Positions 8,322-12,535 of a stretch of 12,535 nucleotides of DNA are shown here, in pieces. The stretch is from the NCBI GenBank assembly GCA_016713365.1, contig JADJPG010000070.1, positions 1 through 12,535 on the forward strand, in the 5' to 3' direction. The translations under genes were made by a program, and so were the position numbers. The stretch is from Verrucomicrobiota bacterium. GTDB taxonomy: Bacteria > Verrucomicrobiota > Verrucomicrobiia > Limisphaerales > JADJPG01. Position 1 is the first letter of the stretch. Every line of letters begins with the position of its first letter. A model generated the notes under the pieces. It ran no database searches and was not told the origin of the DNA. It saw nothing but the letters and a program-made list of their open reading frames with translations.

Positions 8322-8456
8322 ATTAGCTGTATTTTTCGTTTCACCCGGAAGCACCGTGCTCCCGGTGTTGTCGGCTCCCATTGAAGCGGAAATCGCGGAG
8401 ACGTTTGTGCGCAATAGGCACAATCTGCAGACCCCGGATGCGGTAGGGTTTGCGAT
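8322..8456. promoter_or_regulatory. Divergent intergenic region between pilin operon and ClpB-like gene
   Basis: These 135 bases separate two divergent starts and must hold promoters for both the trb operon and the AAA+ gene. Short inverted repeats are visible: CACCG at 8350-8354 with CGGTG at 8361-8365, and GTGC with GCAC around 8407-8421. No convincing -35/-10 pair can be picked by eye. Confidence 0.45.
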
Positions 8457-9371
8457 GTGAATACGACAAATGCCTCCGAAAACCTGCGCCGCCTCGCGCT
8501 GCTCGAAACACAGCTTCCGTGCGAGATACGGGGACAAAACCATGTGCTGCCGCCGGTGCTCTCGATTGCGCGGCGTGGGCAGTTGGGATTAACGAAACCG
8601 GGCCGGCCACGAGGCAGCTTCCTTTCACTCGGCCCAACGGGTGTTGGGAAGACCGAGCTGATTCTAGTCCTCACACGGGTGTTGTTTGGATTGGATTACC
8701 TGTTCCGCTTCGACATGTCCGAGTTCCAAACGCAGGACGCGCTCGGGCTGCTGCTCGGAGCAAGCGCGGGTGAGGTTGGGATGCTGGGACAGGTGCGGCG
8801 GAAGTCAGCGACTGGTGTGCTGCTCTTCGACGAGGCTGAGAAGGCCCATCCGCGCATCCTCGACATCCTGCTCCAATTGCTCGATGCCGCACGGCTCACC
8901 ACCGCCAACGGCGAGGCGCACGACTTCAGCGGGTTCTACGTATGGCTCACGTCAAACCTTGGCTCCGCCGAACTACTCATGTTGCAGCACTCCTCGGAGG
9001 CGACGCTGGAACGGCATGTTCTCACGCGGGCCGAGCAAGCTCTGCGCCCGGAAATATTCGCCCGTATCGACGAGAAGCTCGTGTTCCATCGACTGGGCTA
9101 CGATCAGCAGCTTGAAGTCGCCGCGAAGTTCCTAGCCGGCGAAGTCAATTTCCTGCACGAGCAGGGACACGAGCTGGAGGTGGCCGATGGAGTCTTGCCG
9201 CTGCTTGTCCGCAAGGGCATTCACCCCAAGCTCGGCATGAGACCGATGCGGCACGCGGTGGAAACCCTGGTCGGTGACGCGGTCGCTCGTGAGTTGCTCT
9301 CCGAGAAGCCGTGTCGCGGGCGCTTGGCGGTCGATGCAAGCGGCGAGGCGCTAACGGTTCAGCCGAAGTAA
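8457..9371 (+). CDS. Stand-alone ClpA/ClpB D2-type AAA+ ATPase
   Basis: The 304-residue protein corresponds to only the second AAA+ module of ClpA/ClpB; the N-domain, first AAA module and middle domain are absent. Visible motifs are Walker A GPTGVGKT (59-66), MSEF (87-90), Walker B LLFDEAEKAH (122-131), sensor 1 in TSNLGS (165-170), the arginine finger in RPEIFARIDE (R203) and sensor 2 GMRP (260-263). ATP hydrolysis and hexamer formation are therefore likely. The pore-loop motif, usually GYVG in this family, reads GEVG, with Glu106 replacing the tyrosine that grips substrate. The start is GTG at 8457, with TAGGG upstream. It is divergent from the T4SS operon and its end overlaps the convergent MORN gene by 13 bases. 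A role in remodelling a T4SS or plasmid protein is inference. Confidence 0.85.
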   Translation: MNTTNASENLRRLALLETQLPCEIRGQNHVLPPVLSIARRGQLGLTKPGRPRGSFLSLGPTGVGKTELILVLTRVLFGLDYLFRFDMSEFQTQDALGLLLGASAGEVGMLGQVRRKSATGVLLFDEAEKAHPRILDILLQLLDAARLTTANGEAHDFSGFYVWLTSNLGSAELLMLQHSSEATLERHVLTRAEQALRPEIFARIDEKLVFHRLGYDQQLEVAAKFLAGEVNFLHEQGHELEVADGVLPLLVRKGIHPKLGMRPMRHAVETLVGDAVARELLSEKPCRGRLAVDASGEALTVQPK

Positions 9372-10198
9372 ACGTAGAGCCACGGCTCGCCGCCGTCGCA
9401 CTCGGGCTGAACGGCGCAATGGACGCGGCTCGGAAGTGAATGAAACAGTCCTCGAACAGCCAACCTCGAGGGTCTCGACTTCGGCAATCGGACGAGAAGA
9501 GCGTCCGAAAACTGTTTGCCTGCTTTCGATTCGTAAATGTCCACGGCCAGGACTTTCTGCGCCCCGGAATCCGCAAGTTGCGTGACCAGCCGTGCAGCTT
9601 GCTTGTGACTCAACCGCCCCAAGGCTCGGTTGGTTCCGTCACCTGTTGCCAGCCACTTCGTCGCCTCGCGGTTGTTCTTCCTGCCAAGCAGCCAATCACA
9701 GTGCAACTCGAAACCGCGAACCTGAACTCGGCTGGGCGACATTCTTGGGTCGTGCCCGATTCTCCGTTTGCAGACCGGCCATTCGGGATGAAACGCAGCG
9801 GCCTTGGAGTATTCTCCGCGCGTCACTTGGTGGTTTTCCAACATCCAGATTTCCGAGAGCAATGTCCCATCAGGCAGCCAGAGCCTCGAAGGGCCGTTGA
9901 GGTTACCGGCCACGAAAAATTGCTCCAATTGCAACGAGCCGTCGTCGAACCACGCGCGTTGAACGCCCGTGCCGTTCTCCATCCGAAAGGAACCGAGCAG
10001 CTTCCCATCCTCCCGCCATTGGCGGCAAACGCCGTGCAGCAGCCCGTTGGCGTAGGATTCCTCCGAGGCCAGCCTCCCGTTGCGATACCAGCGGCGGACG
10101 GGGCCGTGGAGCACGCGGCCGCGGTACGTCTCCTCCGTCGCCACAACCCCGTTGCGGTGGGACGTCCGTTTCACACGCTCGTTCGGCAAGGTGCCCAT
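9359..10198 (-). CDS. MORN-repeat protein with unrecognised C-terminal domain
   Basis: This is a 279-residue protein. Residues about 16-127 hold roughly five MORN_2-type repeats of 22-24 residues, each with a pattern like NGRLASEESYANGLLHG: a DG/NG turn, an aromatic in the strand, then G or LHG. The C-terminal half (about 138-279) is a separate domain with VLAVDIYESKAGKQFSDALLV and ends in EPWLYVYFG; I do not recognise it. MORN_2 proteins are often labelled YwqK-type antitoxin-like, but no toxin partner is seen beside it. The ATG at 10198 is fixed by an in-frame TGA two codons upstream. Its 3' end overlaps the ClpB-like gene tail by 13 bases on the opposite strand. Confidence 0.75.
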   Translation of the reverse strand: MGTLPNERVKRTSHRNGVVATEETYRGRVLHGPVRRWYRNGRLASEESYANGLLHGVCRQWREDGKLLGSFRMENGTGVQRAWFDDGSLQLEQFFVAGNLNGPSRLWLPDGTLLSEIWMLENHQVTRGEYSKAAAFHPEWPVCKRRIGHDPRMSPSRVQVRGFELHCDWLLGRKNNREATKWLATGDGTNRALGRLSHKQAARLVTQLADSGAQKVLAVDIYESKAGKQFSDALLVRLPKSRPSRLAVRGLFHSLPSRVHCAVQPECDGGEPWLYVYFG

Positions 10199-10296
10199 TG
10201 GTCAAGCTGCCAGCATATCAGACGTTGGAACTGCGAGACTATTACAAACAGACGCGCGCCGGTCGGAATCGGCTACGCGGCGCAACCGGAAATGAA

Positions 10297-10390
10297 GAGG
10301 CGCGACACTCGTCGCACCGACGCCTCGGGCATCCGGCAGGAGGCCCTCACGAAGAATGCGCCGAGGCGCGCCAGATGGCGCGCGCTCGGC
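10297..10390. repeat. Cluster of strong inverted repeats (hairpins)
   Basis: Three nested or adjacent inverted repeats are visible. GAGGCG (10297-10302) pairs with CGCCTC (10321-10326), enclosing CGAC/GTCG with loop ACTC. GGGC (10327-10330) pairs with GCCC (10343-10346). The third is a 13-bp stem, 10360-10372 with 10377-10390, with loop AGAT and one bulged G (10384). The last is perfect apart from the bulge and very GC-rich. It may be a REP/MITE-like palindromic element, a structured leader of the MORN gene or a terminator; no clean T-run follows. Confidence 0.6.
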
Positions 10391-10540
10391 TTTGGTCTTC
10401 GTGTTCGTCAAATCTGCCGGATTTCGAGGCGAAACCGCTGCCTTGCTACGCAAATATTTTATGGTCGTGTCGTCTAAATATCAATTCATCGAACAAATCT
10501 ATCCTACGCCGTGGCATTGGTTCGCCAAGTCCAATTCGCA

Positions 10541-10569
10541 CAAAACTCCGCACCAACGGTGCAGTTTTG
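10541..10569. terminator. Terminator-like hairpin
   Basis: CAAAACT (10541-10547) pairs with AGTTTTG (10563-10569), and GCACC (10550-10554) pairs with GGTGC (10558-10562) around an AAC loop; two bases (CC) bulge. The A-run and T-run arms make it usable in both directions. It lies 134 bases downstream of the HxlR gene and would fit that transcript's end. Function is inferred from shape only. Confidence 0.5.
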
Positions 10570-10702
10570 CTTTGATCTGATGATAACACTGAAGCTTCGC
10601 TTCGCACGTCCTCATGCCACAGGTTATATAGCAGGTGCCGTGGTAAGGTCATTTTTAAGCCCGACTGTGCAGATCGCTTGCCTCTACAAGGAACGGACTG
10701 AT

Positions 10703-11071
10703 TCACGTTCTCGATTGTTCACCTCGTTGAGCATGTTCCTCATCCAAGTCACGGAGTTGTTCGATGATGGCGACGAGTTTGCGGCCGGTGGGTGTGAGGC
10801 GGTAGTCAACGCGCGGAATCTTGCCGGGCGTTTCCTCGCGCTCGATCAAGGCGTAATTGAGCAGCTTGCGCAGGCGCTCATTGAGCACCTTGGTCGAGAT
10901 GCCGGGGATGAACCGCTCCAATTGGCCGGGCCGCGTCACCCCGCGTCCAATCGCCGCGAGCACGCCGGCGGACCACTTGCAGCCTACCACGTCTTCCAAT
11001 CGGCGATAGGCGGTGCGTTCGAGCATCGACAGGGCTTTGGCTTTGAGTCCGGGTTTGGGCTTCGTCGTCAT
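10703..11071 (-). CDS. HxlR-family winged-helix transcriptional regulator
   Basis: The 122-residue protein carries the HxlR winged-helix DNA-binding fold. CKWSAGVLAAIGRG (about 31-44) is the family's KW motif, RPGQLERFIPGISTKVLNER (47-66) the recognition region, LRKLLNYALIEREE follows, and VDYRLTPTGRKLVAII is the wing and last helix. It has only one cysteine, Cys31, directly before KW; some relatives such as YodB and HypR sense oxidants through an N-terminal cysteine. The gene diverges from a CPVC thioredoxin-like gene, so it may control that gene in response to thiol stress, which is inference. The ATG at 11071 is preceded by GGCGG. Confidence 0.9.
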   Translation of the reverse strand: MTTKPKPGLKAKALSMLERTAYRRLEDVVGCKWSAGVLAAIGRGVTRPGQLERFIPGISTKVLNERLRKLLNYALIEREETPGKIPRVDYRLTPTGRKLVAIIEQLRDLDEEHAQRGEQSRT

Positions 11072-11248
11072 GCCGCCAGACTATCCGATCCGCACGGAGT
11101 TTTCAGCCGGGAACAAAACGGTGACCGCTCACCGAATTGTGCCCACTTTCGCCGCAGCGGTTGTGTGTTGAAATAAGGTTTCCCGACGAACGGCAAACGG
11201 GTCGTGCGCCGGCAAAATCGAAATCATAAAAAACATCAACACCTCATC
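11072..11248. promoter_or_regulatory. Divergent promoter region with inverted repeat CGGTGA-N4-TCACCG
   Basis: The region between the HxlR and thioredoxin-like starts holds a perfect 6-bp inverted repeat, CGGTGA (11119-11124) and TCACCG (11129-11134), with a 4-base spacer. HxlR proteins bind as dimers to palindromic sites in such shared regions, so this is the best candidate operator. The half-site is 48 bases from the HxlR ATG. Confidence 0.5.
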
Positions 11249-11485
11249 ATGAAAACCAAAGCTATCTTCTATCACGCCGGCTGCCCCGTGTGCGTTGCCG
11301 CCGAACAGAACGTCGCCGCCGCGCTCGACCCGGCGCGCTACGACACGGAGATCGTCCACCTGGGCAAGGACAAACACCGCGTGGCCGAAGCCGAGAAGGC
11401 CGGAGTGAAATCCGTGCCTGCCCTCGTGCTCGGCGGGCAGCCCTACCACATCAACTTCGGCGCGGGCATTGAGGCATTGCGTTAA
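11249..11485 (+). CDS. Small thioredoxin/glutaredoxin-like protein (CPVC)
   Basis: This 78-residue protein has the thioredoxin-fold order: a first strand KTKAIFYHAG, the redox motif CPVC (Cys12, Cys15), the following helix AAEQNVAAAL, a second strand EIVHL, and KSVPALVLGG with the cis-proline loop next to the active site. It is shorter than a full thioredoxin and nearer to glutaredoxin size. It would act as a cytoplasmic thiol-disulfide exchanger. The start at 11249 is preferred over an in-frame start at 11204 because the fold begins here. It diverges from the HxlR regulator, its probable controller, and precedes the broken radical SAM gene by 125 bases. Confidence 0.85.
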   Translation: MKTKAIFYHAGCPVCVAAEQNVAAALDPARYDTEIVHLGKDKHRVAEAEKAGVKSVPALVLGGQPYHINFGAGIEALR

Positions 11486-11610
11486 GCGCCGAACACCACG
11501 TTCAGCCCACAGCGAAACCCACGAAACCCAACGGGCGAAACCTGTGGGCTGGACTTGCCAGCAAGAGCTTTTGAAAGTCCGGGCGATGCCACGCTCTCAT
11601 CCTCGGGCAC

Positions 11611-11793
11611 ATGAATCGTTTTGAAACCAAGCTGGCCGAGCATCACCTGACCTTTCGTCGGAGCGAATTGCGGACGCTGCAAATCAACGTCGGGCGCAAA
11701 TGCAACCAGACCTGCCGCCATTGCCGTCTGCGTCATTTCTTCGAGCGCCAAGTGCCACGCCACGTTGCGACCCAAGCCCAGGCGGATTATTGA
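11611..11793 (+). pseudogene. ArsS-like radical SAM protein, N-terminal fragment
   Basis: The first 38 codons match the start of arsenosugar-biosynthesis type radical SAM proteins (ArsS, about 320 residues). They read MNRFETKLAEHHL, then LRTLQINVGRKCNQTCRHC, with the iron-sulfur Cys triad C31, C35 and C38 (CxxxCxxC). Directly after C38 (about 11725) the usual HVDAGP continuation is gone. Unrelated residues follow to a stop at 11791-11793. The rest of the gene is not found downstream in any frame, so the break looks like a deletion or insertion junction rather than a one-base shift. The product would bind no useful cluster or substrate. The family call rests on this short stretch. Confidence 0.65.
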
Positions 11794-11797
11794 GCCC

Positions 11798-11917
11798 ATG
11801 GGCGAGATTCAGCGCTATATGCGATTGTTGAAAAGTTCGGGACTGCTGGACGACCAAAAGCCCGGCCTTGGTGCGGTGCGGCAGTGCGACGATTACTCCG
11901 GAAAATGTTGCGGGTGA
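11798..11917 (+). CDS. Short Cys-rich ORF, unrecognised (possible gene remnant)
   Basis: A 39-codon frame starts MGEIQRYMRLLKSSGLLDD and ends QCDDYSGKCCG. An amphipathic helix is followed by a Cys-rich tail (C30, C37, C38). It begins four bases after the stop of the radical SAM fragment. The tail could be the C-terminus of a longer metal- or arsenic-related protein whose front was lost at the same junction. I do not recognise it and no function is assigned. Confidence 0.3.
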   Translation: MGEIQRYMRLLKSSGLLDDQKPGLGAVRQCDDYSGKCCG

Positions 11918-12382
11918 GCACCGGAAAAAGCTGAGGGACTTTTGACGGCAGGAGAGTAATAGGGAATGGCGGGGGCGGCATTGGCGTTGGCGGGTGGCGT
12001 GGTAAAATCCCGGTGTGCATGATGCGGAAGAAGGCCGGACTGCCAATGGTGGCGCGACGAGATCGCGAACCCGTGGGTTAGCATGGTCGCAACCCCCGCG
12101 AGACGGCCATTGGTGGCGGCCCCGATCCGCATGAGTGGGGCCGACCCCGTTCGGGAGACTGACTCATTGTGTTTGGCATTGCCCCATCAGGCGCACCAAC
12201 CAACAAAGGTCATCATCCTCGACAACGATCACACCCGGAGCAACCCCTGAATTCCGAAGCTGGGCAAGCACCGCGCCCAATGCTGCAGCCAGGCCGGAGG
12301 CGGATTCGGATGCCAGACTGTTGAACGGGTTTAGTTACCGAAGTGTTGCGCGGAACGTGAAAGCCATACTGACTTGACGGTA
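11918..12382. other. Stretch without a confident gene
   Basis: These 465 bases contain a 7-bp inverted repeat, CGGCCCC (12117-12123) with GGGGCCG (12137-12143), two similar CCAATGGTGG / CCATTGGTGG segments near 12045 and 12108, and a possible remnant on the minus strand (12164-12331). Other open frames look like chance. Confidence 0.4.
12164..12331 (-). pseudogene. Possible C-terminal remnant of an unknown gene
   Basis: A minus-strand frame without an ATG or GTG at its front, bounded by a TAA, reads LASESASGLAAALGAVLAQL, then NSGVAPGVIVVEDDD and LVRLMGQC to a TGA at 12164-12166. The residue pattern (helix, turn, hydrophobic strand, acidic loop) looks like the end of a real protein, but I cannot name a family. 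It may equally be chance. Confidence 0.25.
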
Positions 12383-12535
12383 ATGCGTTCGAACAATCTG
12401 GAAAAGACTTTGACCACCGCGCTTTTCCTAGTGACTGCAACTGTCGTATCAGCTGCGGATGCAGATGGCTCCAACTTGCCCAAGCCTCCTCCGGGGCCAC
12501 ACAGCCTCCGAATCGGGCACCCTCGCATCTTTGCG
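12383..12535 (+). CDS. N-terminus of a probable secreted protein (cut by window edge)
   Basis: The frame is open from the ATG at 12383 to the edge, 51 codons. It starts with a signal-peptide-like segment (Lys/Asn-containing n-region, TTALFLVTATVVSAADA) with likely cleavage after SAA, followed by LPKPPPGPHSLRIGHPRIFA. A proline-rich stretch followed by HPRIFA resembles the mature N-terminus of heparinase/alginate-lyase-like proteins that read HPRLFA, but this is weak evidence. No clear ribosome-binding site is seen. Confidence 0.5.
   Translation, partial: MRSNNLEKTLTTALFLVTATVVSAADADGSNLPKPPPGPHSLRIGHPRIFA

Larger units (their letters stand above)
10199..10702. other. Gene-free stretch with structured DNA
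   Basis: These 504 bases lie between the start of the MORN gene and the end of the HxlR gene. Short open frames on both strands show no recognisable protein pattern. The left two-thirds is GC-rich and packed with inverted repeats. The right part (about 10445-10700) is more AT-rich and contains one terminator-like hairpin. On the minus strand the left part would form the leader of the MORN gene. Confidence 0.5.

Noticed and set aside
8322..8543. N-terminal extension of the pilin frame up to 8543
   Set aside because: It would overlap the divergent ClpB-like gene, and the signal peptide starts at 8321.
10202..10453. 83-residue minus-strand ORF and overlapping plus-strand ORFs
   Set aside because: They cover the hairpin cluster; the translations are low-complexity and look like a structured non-coding segment.
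10446..10706. 86-residue minus-strand ORF after HxlR
   Set aside because: No domain, no ribosome-binding site, and it contains the terminator-like hairpin.
12135..12377. 80-residue plus-strand ORF
   Set aside because: Ser/Thr/Arg-rich with no pattern; the opposite strand looks more protein-like.
1..12535. tRNA, rRNA, CRISPR array, oriT or insertion sequence with transposase
   Set aside because: No T-loop/anticodon pattern, no regularly spaced repeats, no transposase and no nick-site pattern were found by reading both strands.

Overview
The window holds most of a conjugative type IV secretion (T4SS) mating-pair operon on the minus strand (8321 down to 1), followed on the right by a patchwork of small accessory genes and gene remnants. 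The DNA is GC-rich, start codons often lack a clear Shine-Dalgarno, and the accessory genes (MORN-repeat protein, HxlR regulator with a small thioredoxin, ArsS-like radical SAM fragment) would fit a soil or freshwater Gram-negative such as Verrucomicrobiota. That assignment is an inference; no phylogenetic marker gene is present.

Layout. 8321-1 (minus): trbC/virB2-like pilin, a 46-residue membrane peptide, trbD/virB3-like protein, an 88-residue helical protein, trbE/virB4 ATPase, a lipoprotein, trbJ/virB5-like, trbL/virB6, trbF/virB8, trbG/virB9 and the first 199 codons of trbI/virB10, which runs off the left edge. Neighbours overlap or lie within a few bases (several ATGA stop/start overlaps), except for a 26-base gap before trbL. 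The order C-D-E-(lipoprotein)-J-L-F-G-I is that of Ti/IncP-type trb operons, with the lipoprotein moved in front of trbJ and no trbH between G and I. No VirB11/TrbB, VirD4/TraG, VirB1 or relaxase lies in the window. Two core genes are broken by apparent one-base deletions: trbE exactly at Walker B, and trbG just after its N-terminal strand region. A third length change, in a C6 run, would explain why trbE lacks a stop before the lipoprotein. All three fall in short homopolymers, so draft-assembly error and real decay must be told apart.

8457-9371 (plus): a stand-alone AAA+ protein matching only the second ATPase module of ClpA/ClpB, divergent from the pilin gene, with the pore-loop tyrosine replaced by glutamate. 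9359-10198 (minus): a MORN-repeat protein whose 3' end overlaps it convergently. 10199-10702: no gene, but a cluster of strong hairpins. 10703-11071 (minus) and 11249-11485 (plus): a divergent HxlR-type regulator with a single cysteine and a CPVC thioredoxin-like protein, with a palindrome between them. 11611-11793: an N-terminal ArsS-like radical SAM fragment broken right after its Cys triad. 11798-12382: small unrecognised ORFs and remnants. 12383 to the edge: the start of a probably secreted protein.

The trb genes would together build a transenvelope channel (TrbL, F, G, I, lipoprotein) with pilus subunits (TrbC, TrbJ) and an assembly ATPase (TrbE). As written, the operon could not make intact TrbE or TrbG.
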